Origin: CAZFZT01 sp964523675
GTDB lineage: Bacteria > Planctomycetota > Phycisphaerae > Phycisphaerales > SM1A02
Assembly: GCA_964523675.1 (NCBI GenBank)
Contig: CAZFZT010000049.1
Span: forward strand, 1 to 25,350
Length of the DNA: 25,350 bases
Direction: 5' to 3'
A program made the translations under genes and the position numbers. The notes below the pieces were generated by a model, which was given only the letters and a program-made list of their open reading frames with translations, ran no database searches and was not told the origin of the DNA. This document shows, piece by piece, positions 16,561 to 23,858 of the stretch (position 1 is the stretch's first letter; each line of letters starts with the position of its first letter).

Positions 16561-16746
16561 TCAGGCGGACGGCGACGGCGTATCCCGCATGTCGAGAATC
16601 GCTTGCCTCACCTCCTGAGCGGCTTTCTTCACATCCTGCATGGCCTTGCGGACACGGGTGCCGGCGGCCTTGTTGCCACCCTTGGCCTTCTGGAGGTCAT
16701 CGGCTGCTGCGTTCACGAGTTGAACAAGACGATCGTACTGTTCCAT
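16561..16746 (-). CDS. Hc1-type histone H1-like protein, 61 residues
   Basis: This short basic helical protein matches the N-terminal core of chlamydial-type histone Hc1: residues 24-38 read GNKAAGTRVRKAMQD, and VKKAAQEVRQ follows. Hc1 proteins condense DNA or bind nucleic acid and close relatives occur widely in Planctomycetota and Chlamydiota. Here the lysine-rich C-terminal tail that binds DNA in chlamydial Hc1 is missing; the protein ends DTPSPSA. The ATG at 16746 is well supported by an AGGAG (16755-16759 on the plus strand) eight bases upstream. It stands alone between the TauE gene and a long intergenic stretch. Family assignment is by pattern; the shortened form could have another role. 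Confidence 0.82.
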   Translation of the reverse strand: MEQYDRLVQLVNAAADDLQKAKGGNKAAGTRVRKAMQDVKKAAQEVRQAILDMRDTPSPSA

Positions 16747-17427
16747 TTGAAGTTCTCCTGATTGACGACATGCTTCGCCGTTCGGCCGTTTAAAGCGTGG
16801 AAGTGGCCCTTCCTACCGGTCGATGCCCGTTTGCATCGGCCGAGTGCCCGCTCCAGCATCAAAGAGACGGCGTCAATTCAACGCCATGATTGCAGCAAAG
16901 TTCTCGTTCAGGCGGCATCTGGCCCGTAGAGCCGCCATATTTTGTAGATTTGAAAGGGGGTTGTTAGGTGATCTTGGCGATTTTCTGCATTCTCTGATCG
17001 CTTTGAGGGGTTCAACTGCTCCTCACTGTGATTCCGCTCCTGTAGGCGCGGCTTGACCGTACCGGCTCCGAGGGGCAGCCCTGAATCTGCTACACAAGCA
17101 CAGAGTCGAGGCCATGCCAGATGAGCAGTGAGGGCGGCAATTCCCGCGTACATGCTGCACATCCCGCATGAGGGAAGCGGTTGGGTCATTCTCGCACGCG
17201 CGGTGCGTGCTTGGTGCGCTATCACCGCTTGCGATTGCGCGACTGCACGTGAAGCGCAGCATGTGATAAGATCAGTAATGCCCACTGTGCGCGAGAACGC
17301 CGATCCGCGAAACACCCAACGAAGCGCAGCGCAGCGCGAAGATGCCGCAGATGAGAACGGCAGCGCACTTCTTTCGCGCCTTGGACGCTCGCAGCAGGCC
17401 GGCGAAGCAACAGAATTCTTCTCGCCC
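16747..17427. other. Long intergenic region, no gene recognised
   Basis: About 680 bases separate the histone-like gene from the preferred pyrG start. They hold the 5' leader of the histone-like gene, including a small hairpin CGATGC-N6-GCATCG at 16821-16838, and an AT-richer patch near 16935-16965. The separated complements CTCACTG (around 17024) and CAGTGAG (around 17126) also lie here. The pyrG frame is open back to 17128, with an in-frame ATG at 17278, so part may be coding if a longer N-terminus is real. I see no tRNA, rRNA, tmRNA, RNase P or SRP RNA signature. Confidence 0.5.
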
Positions 17428-19194
17428 ATGCCCAAGGGCTACCAGAAGGGCCGGCACAACTACGTCGTGGTGCTCGGCACCGTGATGAGCGGGCTGGGCA
17501 AGGGCATCTTTTCTTCGTCGCTTGCGAAATTGCTCAAGGACAAGGGGCTGTCCATCGCTCCTGTCAAACTTGAGGGCTATCTCAACATTGACTCAGGCAC
17601 GCTCAACCCGTATCGCCACGGCGAAGTGTTCGTCCTGGATGACGGCACTGAGTGCGATATGGATTTAGGAACGTATGAGCGCATCCTTGACCAGAACCTC
17701 TCGCGGCAGAACTTTGCGACCAGCGGCCAGATCTACACCGAAATTCTCGAGCGCGAACGGCGAGGGGCGTATCTCGGGCGCGATGTGCAGATGATTCCGC
17801 ACGTTACGGGCGAAGTGAAGTACCGCCTGCGCAAACTGGCCATGACCGGTGGACCTGACGGCGGCCCGGCCGATGTCGTCTTTATCGAAGTCGGCGGCAC
17901 CGTCGGCGACTACGAGAACGGCTTCTACATCGAAGCGCTGCGCGAACTGGCTTTCGAAGAGGGCGAGCATTCGGCATGTTTCGTGGCGCTGACCTATGTC
18001 ATCGAGCCGGAGATTCTGGGCGAACAGAAATCCAAGGCCGCGCAACTTGGCATCAAGCGGCTGATGGAAGCGGGCATACAGCCACAGATCGTCGCCTGCC
18101 GAGCACGCAACCCGGTGACGAGCACGGTCATGCAGAAGGTGGCGATGTTCTCAAACGTGCCGATCAACCGCGTCTTCTCCATGCACGATCGCGAATCCAT
18201 TTATGTCATCCCCGAGGCGATGCGCGCAGAGGGCCTTGACCGGGAGGTGCTGTCCATCCTGAATCTGCACGGCAGCGTTGACTTCGCTCACGAGGATGTG
18301 GCGCGACAGCGGTGGAATGACTTCGCTGCGCGCATTCGCGCTCCTCGCCGACACGCGATCACCATCGGCATCCTTGGAAAGTATGCCGCCTTGCGCGACG
18401 CCTACGCGTCGATCGACAAAGCGATCGAACATTGCTCGACGCACCTGTCAGCTCGGACGGAAATGCGATGGCTCGATACCTCTGAAATCTCGCCTGAGAA
18501 TGTCGAGTCCTTCCTCGGCAGCGCGGCGGTGGATGGCGTGATTGTGCCGGGCGGGTTCGGGGAACGCGGCGTGGAGGGAAAGATCGCCTGTGTGGAGTAC
18601 GTGCGAAACCACGGCATCCCGTATCTCGGCATTTGCCTCGGCTTCCAGGTGGCTGTGATTGAATATGCACGGCATGTTCTGGGGCTTGAACGCGCGAACT
18701 CGACGGAGTTCTCCGCTGACACACCAGACCCCGTGATCGCAGAACTGCCGGAACAGAAGATGATCGAAGGGCTGGGCGGAACGATGCGGCTTGGCGCACA
18801 GGATGTGCTCATTACCGGCGGAACCTTGGCGGCGTTCCTCTACAGGATGGGTGATGCCGGTGCAGATGAGCATTCGTTCACGATTCGCGAGCGATTTCGA
18901 CATCGCTATGAGGTCGAGCCGAAGTACATCGACCGCCTCGCCGAAGCGGGGCTGGTCTTTTCCGGCCGGCATCCGCAGCACCCGATCATGCAGGTTCTGG
19001 AGTTGCCGGGTGAAGTGCATCCGTACTTCATCGGAGCGCAGTTTCATCCGGAGCTGACGAGCCGGCCGCTCTCACCGCAGCCGATGTTCATGGGCTTGAT
19101 CGCAGCAGCAGTGGTGCGGGCGGATCCGAAGGCGGCAGATGACGAGGCGGTGGCAAAGTGGCTCAGGCCGGTCGCAGCCGCCGCGCGGGCGTAG
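17428..19194 (+). CDS. pyrG: CTP synthase, divergent form
   Basis: The 588-residue enzyme makes CTP from UTP, ATP and glutamine. The synthase half has P-loop GTVMSGLGKG at 17-26, KLEGYLNIDSGTLNPYRHGEVFV (about 47-69, D55 as metal ligand) and IEVGGTVGDYENG. The class I glutaminase half has VPGGFGERGVEG, catalytic C403 in LGICLGFQ, and H540 and E542 in FHPELTS. Several otherwise strict motifs differ: VTGGV is LGTVM, LDPY is LEGY, and the UTP/CTP-site KTKPTQ is KSKAAQ. It is also some 40 residues longer than usual. I chose the ATG at 17428, which leaves about 11 residues before the first strand; in-frame ATGs at 17278 and 17128 would add low-complexity residues. No ribosome site is seen at any of them. 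CTP is the co-substrate of NeuA, but there is no operon link. Confidence 0.9.
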   Translation: MPKGYQKGRHNYVVVLGTVMSGLGKGIFSSSLAKLLKDKGLSIAPVKLEGYLNIDSGTLNPYRHGEVFVLDDGTECDMDLGTYERILDQNLSRQNFATSGQIYTEILERERRGAYLGRDVQMIPHVTGEVKYRLRKLAMTGGPDGGPADVVFIEVGGTVGDYENGFYIEALRELAFEEGEHSACFVALTYVIEPEILGEQKSKAAQLGIKRLMEAGIQPQIVACRARNPVTSTVMQKVAMFSNVPINRVFSMHDRESIYVIPEAMRAEGLDREVLSILNLHGSVDFAHEDVARQRWNDFAARIRAPRRHAITIGILGKYAALRDAYASIDKAIEHCSTHLSARTEMRWLDTSEISPENVESFLGSAAVDGVIVPGGFGERGVEGKIACVEYVRNHGIPYLGICLGFQVAVIEYARHVLGLERANSTEFSADTPDPVIAELPEQKMIEGLGGTMRLGAQDVLITGGTLAAFLYRMGDAGADEHSFTIRERFRHRYEVEPKYIDRLAEAGLVFSGRHPQHPIMQVLELPGEVHPYFIGAQFHPELTSRPLSPQPMFMGLIAAAVVRADPKAADDEAVAKWLRPVAAAARA

Positions 19195-19215
19195 CGGGTT
19201 GGCGCAGCGACCCGG

Positions 19216-19232
19216 GGCGTCCTTTGGGCGCC
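19216..19232 (+). terminator. Weak hairpin after pyrG
   Basis: A 7-bp stem (GGCGTCC/GGGCGCC, one wobble pair) with a TTT loop lies about 20 bases after the pyrG stop. No T-tract follows, so it is only a candidate. Confidence 0.25.
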
Positions 19233-19326
19233 GCGGCGCGGCTTCTGCGTTTGGGGGTTCCACAAGTCGCGCTATAGGGAATCGAATGCGGCGTTTGTCT
19301 TGCCTGCGCGGCTATTGTGTTTCCGT

Positions 19327-19335
19327 TGCTACAAT
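19327..19335 (+). promoter_or_regulatory. Possible extended -10 promoter for the peroxiredoxin gene
   Basis: TGCTACAAT matches an extended -10 element (TGnTAnAAT). No good -35 lies 16-18 bases upstream. The implied start of transcription near 19342 would leave a leader of only about 13 bases ending in the ribosome site, so this is tentative. Confidence 0.3.
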
Positions 19336-19354
19336 CATCGCAAGGAGACACCTC

Positions 19355-19831
19355 ATGGCCATTCGCAAAGGCGATAAAGCACCCGCATTCAAACTTCCCT
19401 ACAAGCCCGGTGAAGAAGTCAACCTCGCAGACCATCTCGGCACCGACAAGGTGGTCCTGCTCTTCTTCCCGCTCGCGTTCAGCCCGGTCTGCACCGACGA
19501 GATGTGCCATATGCGCGATTCGTGGAAGGAGTGGGAATCGGTGGGCGCGAAGGTCTTCGGCATCAGCGTCGATAGCCCGTTCGTGACCGAGAAATTCCGC
19601 GAGAGCGAGAACATTCCCTTTCCGATCCTCTCGGACTTCAACAAGGATGTCTGCCGGCAGTACGGTGCGCTGCACGAGGATTTGATGGGCCTGCGCGGCG
19701 TGGCCAAGCGCTCCGCGTTCGTCATCGATGAGAACGGCAACATCGTGTACGAATGGGTCAGCGACGATCCGCGTCAACAGGTGAAGTTCGACGAGATTCA
19801 AGCCGCGCTGGGTCAAACCGCGACTGTTTGA
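19355..19831 (+). CDS. Peroxiredoxin (AhpC/TSA family, AhpE/Bcp-like)
   Basis: The 158-residue cytoplasmic thiol peroxidase reduces hydrogen peroxide or organic peroxides. The thioredoxin fold has the active-site pattern P39-LAF-S43-PV-C46, with peroxidatic C46. The second cysteine, C51, lies five residues on in CTDEMC, and another occurs in DVCRQYG near residue 100. The conserved arginine is in KRSAFVID. FSPVCTDEMC resembles the AhpE/1-Cys type more than typical 2-Cys AhpC, and there is no C-terminal resolving VCP motif. The ATG at 19355 is certain enough: AGGAG (19343-19347) lies seven bases before it. Its end overlaps the opposite-strand zinc-ribbon gene by 74 bases. Confidence 0.92.
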   Translation: MAIRKGDKAPAFKLPYKPGEEVNLADHLGTDKVVLLFFPLAFSPVCTDEMCHMRDSWKEWESVGAKVFGISVDSPFVTEKFRESENIPFPILSDFNKDVCRQYGALHEDLMGLRGVAKRSAFVIDENGNIVYEWVSDDPRQQVKFDEIQAALGQTATV

Positions 19832-20306
19832 CCGTTTGCGAAGCCATGGCCACGGTCGTTCCACACTCCGGACAGCGCGAGACGCCTCGAATGTCGTAGC
19901 CGCAGTTGGCGCATGTGCCGATGCTGCGCCGCGCGCGGCGGCGATCGCGGATCGCACTTGCGAAGAAAACGGCTGTACATAACAGCAGGAGCGCCCAGAT
20001 GGGAATGGTCACGGTCCAATCATTGAGGCCATTGACTGATAAGCTCGGCGCAAAAAGCAGACCCTCGCTGTTGTACGCGATGTAGAACGAATCCTGACTG
20101 CCGGATAGTCTGCGATAAACACTCAAGCGACCATGTTCAAGCCGCCATGTTACTGGGCCAACGCTGGAGCCGGCGTATAAGGGAACGCTGAATACGTAGG
20201 CGAAGCTCAGTGTCGGGATCAAAAGCAGCATGAGCAGCCGCAGCCACCGGCCGCGCGGTCGTCGGTTTCGGCCCGTCACAGTGTGATGCATTGAAGGAGC
20301 GGCCAT
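19758..20306 (-). CDS. Membrane protein with C-terminal zinc ribbon
   Basis: The product of about 182 residues has an N-terminal transmembrane helix (RLLMLLLIPTLSFAYVFSVPL), an extracytoplasmic strand-rich part of about 80 residues and a second helix (WALLLLCTAVFFASAI). A basic stretch RDRRRARR then precedes a zinc ribbon CANCGYDIRGVSRCPECG. This CxxCGYDxxG...CPECG ribbon is a recurrent tail in Phycisphaerae proteins of unknown role and is the best lineage clue here. The last 25 residues lie on DNA that also encodes the peroxiredoxin C-terminus on the other strand. The start is uncertain: ATGs at 20354, 20306 and 20291 are all in frame and none has a ribosome site. The first would overlap the divergent amidohydrolase gene, so I prefer 20306. 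Confidence 0.72.
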   Translation of the reverse strand: MAAPSMHHTVTGRNRRPRGRWLRLLMLLLIPTLSFAYVFSVPLYAGSSVGPVTWRLEHGRLSVYRRLSGSQDSFYIAYNSEGLLFAPSLSVNGLNDWTVTIPIWALLLLCTAVFFASAIRDRRRARRSIGTCANCGYDIRGVSRCPECGTTVAMASQTVKQSRFDPARLESRRTSPVDADRR

Positions 20307-20334
20307 TCGTCGCCATATGGTACGCTGCCGCCCC

Positions 20335-21159
20335 ATGTCAACTGAAGTCACCATTGCACTTATCAGCGATGTGTACTACGACAATGACCCGGCGACGCGC
20401 CTGCGCGATCGGCTTGGTGAAGCGAAATCGCGCGGCGCATCGATTGCGGTGCTTCCGGAGCTTGCCTGCAATCCATGGTCGCCTGCGACGAAGCAGCCGC
20501 GTGATGATGATGCCGAGCAGCTCGGCGGAGCGCGGTGCAGCATGCAGGCCCAAGCCGCAGCGGACACGAACATCGCGCTCATCGGCGGCGCGATCATCAA
20601 GGATGAGCAAGGCGTGCGGCGCAACACCGCGCTTGTGTTCGATACGGGCGGCAACCTTGTATCGACCTTCGCAAAGTGCCATTTGCCTGAGGAGCCCGGC
20701 TTCTGGGAGACGAGCCACTACGCTCCAGGAATAGAGCACGCGCAGGTCGTGCGCGATCTCGACATTCCGTTTGGTATTCAAATCTGCTCTGATATGAATC
20801 GGCCGGAGGGTTCGCACGTTCTTGGCGCGATGGGGGCCGAAGCGATCATCAATCCGCGTGCGACCGAACTGGCGACCTATGAGCGATGGAGAATCGTCTT
20901 CCAGGCCAATGCGCTCACCAGCGCGGCATTCGTGCTGTCCGTGAACCGACCCGCACCGGAGCAGGATGTCCTCATCGGCGGAGCGTCGATCGCCGTCGCG
21001 CCGGACGGCCGAATTCTTCTTGAAACCACGGACCCGGTAGGGGTGGTGACGCTTGATCGCAGTGAGATCAGCCGCGCACGCAAAGCGTATCCGGGTTATC
21101 TTCCCATCCGCGCAGACTTGTATGCTGGCGCATGGCAGCGTATCGCTCGAAGTCGATAG
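20335..21159 (+). CDS. Carbon-nitrogen hydrolase (nitrilase superfamily)
   Basis: The 274-residue cytoplasmic enzyme hydrolyses a non-peptide C-N bond, probably an amide or carbamoyl group. The catalytic triad of the superfamily is present: E42 in VLPELACNPW, K114 in FAKCHLPEEPGFWE and C151 in GIQICSDMNRPEG. The pattern LPELA followed by KCHLPEEPGFWE and CSDMNRPE is closest to the N-carbamoylputrescine amidase/aliphatic amidase side of the family, but the substrate cannot be read from sequence. Length is normal. The ATG at 20335 begins directly at the first strand (STEVTIALISDV); an ATG at 20317 would add six residues. No ribosome site. It is divergent from the zinc-ribbon gene with fewer than 45 bases between starts, and a repeat-protein gene follows on the same strand. 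Confidence 0.9.
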   Translation: MSTEVTIALISDVYYDNDPATRLRDRLGEAKSRGASIAVLPELACNPWSPATKQPRDDDAEQLGGARCSMQAQAAADTNIALIGGAIIKDEQGVRRNTALVFDTGGNLVSTFAKCHLPEEPGFWETSHYAPGIEHAQVVRDLDIPFGIQICSDMNRPEGSHVLGAMGAEAIINPRATELATYERWRIVFQANALTSAAFVLSVNRPAPEQDVLIGGASIAVAPDGRILLETTDPVGVVTLDRSEISRARKAYPGYLPIRADLYAGAWQRIARSR

Positions 21160-21228
21160 CCGCGTGGCGGAACCAGCGGTTGAACGCAGCGATCACTAAT
21201 CACGTGGGATACGAGAAAAGGAACAGTC

Positions 21229-22455
21229 ATGGACAGAATTGAAGACCTCACGAATCGTCTTGCCACTCTCGAACGATCATCCCGCAGGCATCGGCTGATC
21301 AGCGGCCTGCTCGGCTGCGCGCTGCTTGCGACGATCGGGATTGCGGCGACAGCGCGGCAGGACGTGCCGGAGGTTCTCAAGACGCGCCGGCTCGAAGTGC
21401 TCGATGCGCAAGGGCGCCTTGTGCTGGCGGCTGATGCATCCGAGCGCGGCGGGCAACTCGATATCTGGAACGAGCGCGGAGACAACCTGGTGCGCATCGC
21501 CACGAACGAGTTCGGCGGTGATTGGCTCATGTGGAATGCCAACGGCACTCCCGTGATCAGCGCGTATGCCACACCGGCGGGCAGCGACTTCATGTTGTGG
21601 CGGGGTGATGGCACCATCGCGCTGGCTGCGCAGGCAACGGCTGACGGCGGCCGCGTCGATGCGCATGCCGCAAGCGGGGCTGCGTTCTACAACCTGGCGG
21701 CACGTGAGGGTCTGGCTGCGATGGTGATGCGCAATCATGAAGGCAAGCCGGCGGTGCGCGTCCAGACTGCAGCCCTAGGCGCATCCGTCGCGCTCATGAG
21801 CGAAGCTGAGGAACCGATGTTGCTGGCCAGAGCGCTCGAACACGGTGGCGAACTGTTTCTGACCAAGCGAGGCGGCCAACGCGTCCTCAGCGCGGGTGCA
21901 GATCGTGAGAGCGGCGAAGGAGCGCTCGTTGTCGCTGACGCTCAAGGGCGCGGCCGGTTCATCGCGACCGGTGGCGGAGTGGCGCAGTGGCTCGATGCCG
22001 AGGGGCGATCAATTCTCAAAGCGGGCGCGGTGGGCGAAGAGGGGCGAGCCGGTCTTCAAGTGCTCAACAGCGACGCCCATGCAATCGTGTCGCTCGCGGC
22101 AAGCGAACATGGTGAGGGCCGACTCAACATTGCCGACCAGGACGGTACATCAGTCTTCAGTGCGGAATCCGTGCATGAAACAGGTGGTTCCATGGCGCTC
22201 TCGAATGCCGCGGGCACGCGCCTCTTTGCGGTCGGCTCACGTGAGCAGGGAGGGCTGCTGAACATGATGAATGCGCGCGGCGTGCCGATTGTGATGATGG
22301 GATACGCCGAGGAGACGCGCGGCGGCGGACTGTCGATCCGAAACGGCCGCGGCATCCGTATCTTCAATGTCGGCACCGCTGATCAGGAGCATGGTGAATT
22401 GCGATTGTGGGATGCTGACGGTCGCCGCATGCGATTGCTGCGCCCGATCGAGTGA
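21229..22455 (+). CDS. Membrane-anchored protein built of about fifteen 22-residue beta repeats
   Basis: I do not recognise a named family. The 408-residue product starts with a short coiled-coil-like helix (IEDLTNRLATLERSSRRH, 4-21), then one transmembrane helix (LISGLLGCALLATIGIAAT). From about residue 55 to the end, repeats of 20-24 residues follow with the consensus G-g-x-L-x-[ILV]-x-[ND]-x-x-G-x-x-[ILV]-x-x-[AG]. Examples are GGQLDIWNERGDNLVRIAT, GGSMALSNAAGTRLFAVGS and GELRLWDADGRRMRLL. This looks like a beta-solenoid or stacked beta-hairpin domain outside the cytoplasm, probably structural or ligand-binding. The ATG at 21229 has AAGGA about eight bases upstream. The stop is 38 bases from the end of the convergent cysteine desulfurase gene. 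Confidence 0.78.
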   Translation: MDRIEDLTNRLATLERSSRRHRLISGLLGCALLATIGIAATARQDVPEVLKTRRLEVLDAQGRLVLAADASERGGQLDIWNERGDNLVRIATNEFGGDWLMWNANGTPVISAYATPAGSDFMLWRGDGTIALAAQATADGGRVDAHAASGAAFYNLAAREGLAAMVMRNHEGKPAVRVQTAALGASVALMSEAEEPMLLARALEHGGELFLTKRGGQRVLSAGADRESGEGALVVADAQGRGRFIATGGGVAQWLDAEGRSILKAGAVGEEGRAGLQVLNSDAHAIVSLAASEHGEGRLNIADQDGTSVFSAESVHETGGSMALSNAAGTRLFAVGSREQGGLLNMMNARGVPIVMMGYAEETRGGGLSIRNGRGIRIFNVGTADQEHGELRLWDADGRRMRLLRPIE

Positions 22456-22493
22456 TTGCTTCGACCTGTGCAACGCTTCCCGTGGTTGCGCGG

Positions 22494-23780
22494 CTAAGTC
22501 GATGCGCTCAGTGCTTGTAATCGACCGACTGTTGCGATGACAATCTCAGCCGCCTGCGTGAGTTCATCATCATGGGTTGTGCGCGAGAGTGAGAAACGCA
22601 CGGAACCGTGGGCTCGATCCTCGGGAACGCCCATTGCAAGAAGAACAGGTGAAGGATCGAGTGAGCCGGATGAACATGCTGCGCCGGCGGAGGCGCACAC
22701 GCCGCGCTCCGAGAGCATGAGCAGGATTGCTTCGGCGTCCAGGCCGGGAAAGGCGATGTTGGTCGTGTTCCAGAGGCGCGGCGAGTTGGGATCGGCCTGG
22801 CCGTTGATCGACGCATCGGGTACGGATTGCAGGATTGCCTGCTCGAAACGGTCGCGCAACGCTGCAAGGGATCGCCTCGCCTCTTCGTCTCGGAGGAACT
22901 CAAGTACAGACCGCGCTGCTTCGCCCATGCCGATGATGCCCGGCACGTTCTCGGTTCCGCCTCGGCGCTCGCGCTCCTGCGGTCCGCCGGTGATCTGCCG
23001 CTCGATCCTCACACCGGTGCGCACGTACAGCGCGCCAACGCCCTTTGGACCATGAAACTTGTGCGCTGCGAATGACATCAGATCGATCGGCATATCGCCG
23101 ACGTTCACCGGCATCTTGCCGACATACTGAGTCGCATCGACGTGCAAATGCACGCCATGCTCTCGGCAGATCTCGCCAATCTCCAGCACCGGTTGAATCA
23201 CACCCGTTTCATTGTTCGCCCACATGATCGAAACGAGCGTGTTCTCGCCGGCTCGTGTTTCGAGCGCTTCGCGCAGGGAATCAATCTCGATAACGCCGTC
23301 AACATTCGTGTGCAGCCAGACCACTTCGACACTGCGATCGGACATCGCCTCAGCCGTATCGCGTACCGCGCTGTGTTCAAGCCGATTCGTGATGAGGCAA
23401 CTGTCGGCTGCCGGCGCTCGGCGATCGGCTGATGGCGCTTGGCCCTCCCATCGCCCTTTCGCCTCTTCGCCCCTACGCCCCTTCACCGTTGTCTTCCCTC
23501 CGTGCCTTCGTGCCTCCGTGCCTTTGTGCCTTCGCCCAATCGAACCACGGATCGCCAGATTCACCGCTTCCGTTCCGCCGGAAGTGAAAACGATCTCGCG
23601 ATCGCGCGCACCGATGAGCCGTGCGACCTGTTCCCGCGCCAGTTCGATCTGCTGGCGGACGGCCTGGCCGGGGCGATGAACGCTCGAAGGGTTGGCCCAG
23701 CATTCGCGCAGAGCGCGCTGCATGACCGCGACGACTTCATCGTCCGGCTGCGTGGTCGCGTTGTTGTCAAGATAGATCAC
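22494..23780 (-). CDS. Cysteine desulfurase (NifS/IscS class) with repeat-derived insertion
   Basis: The 428-residue PLP enzyme moves sulfur from cysteine to a carrier for Fe-S clusters or tRNA thiolation. Marks seen are YLDNNATT at the start, SGGTEAVNLAI (67-77), H136 in LEHSAV, WANNETGVIQP and VDATQYVGK. The PLP lysine is K241 in SFAAHKFHGPKGVGALY, and the sulfur-accepting C369 lies in GVCASAGAACSSG. All key residues are kept. It is about 40 residues longer than usual: residues 82-127, Arg/Lys/Gly-rich, sit between NLAIRG and CLITNRLEH and are encoded by low-complexity repeats (23400-23537). The start is a GTG at 23780 without a ribosome site. It lies downstream of the transporter gene on the same strand, across a palindromic hairpin. 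Whether it is NifS, IscS or another sub-type cannot be told. Confidence 0.92.
   Translation of the reverse strand: MIYLDNNATTQPDDEVVAVMQRALRECWANPSSVHRPGQAVRQQIELAREQVARLIGARDREIVFTSGGTEAVNLAIRGSIGRRHKGTEARRHGGKTTVKGRRGEEAKGRWEGQAPSADRRAPAADSCLITNRLEHSAVRDTAEAMSDRSVEVVWLHTNVDGVIEIDSLREALETRAGENTLVSIMWANNETGVIQPVLEIGEICREHGVHLHVDATQYVGKMPVNVGDMPIDLMSFAAHKFHGPKGVGALYVRTGVRIERQITGGPQERERRGGTENVPGIIGMGEAARSVLEFLRDEEARRSLAALRDRFEQAILQSVPDASINGQADPNSPRLWNTTNIAFPGLDAEAILLMLSERGVCASAGAACSSGSLDPSPVLLAMGVPEDRAHGSVRFSLSRTTHDDELTQAAEIVIATVGRLQALSAST
23502..23533. repeat. Octamer tandem repeat inside the cysteine desulfurase gene
   Basis: Four copies of an 8-base unit lie in tandem: GTGCCTTC, GTGCCTCC, GTGCCTTT, GTGCCTTC. 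A related pyrimidine-rich stretch (CGCC/CTTC motifs) occupies about 23445-23490. Together they encode the basic insertion in the enzyme. Confidence 0.85.
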
Positions 23781-23801
23781 TGCGTGAAAGTGTAGGCCCC
23801 A

Positions 23802-23857
23802 GCCGCTTGCGGCTTAGCAAGCAGTGCTGCAACGTCCCATGCGAAGCCGCAAGCGGC
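23802..23857. repeat. Perfect 14-bp inverted repeat, REP-like; possible terminator of the transporter gene
   Basis: GCCGCTTGCGGCTT (23802-23815) and its exact complement (23844-23857) flank a 28-base loop. Each arm is itself a small palindrome (GCCGC-TT-GCGGC), so several foldings are possible. It ends one base before the stop codon of the minus-strand transporter (23859-23861). It fills the gap to the desulfurase start and could end or attenuate the transporter message, though no T-run follows. Confidence 0.75.
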
Positions 23858-23858
23858 A

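Noticed and set aside
16823..17056. Plus-strand open frame of 77 codons in the long intergenic stretch
   Set aside because: No ribosome site and an Arg/Ala-rich product without recognisable pattern.
17261..17270. GTGATAAGAT as a -10 box for pyrG
   Set aside because: Only four of six bases match and no -35 lies at a workable distance (the TTGCGC is 24 bases away).
23502..23533. CRISPR-like array
   Set aside because: The units are 8 bases long and directly tandem with no spacers; this is a simple tandem repeat inside a gene.
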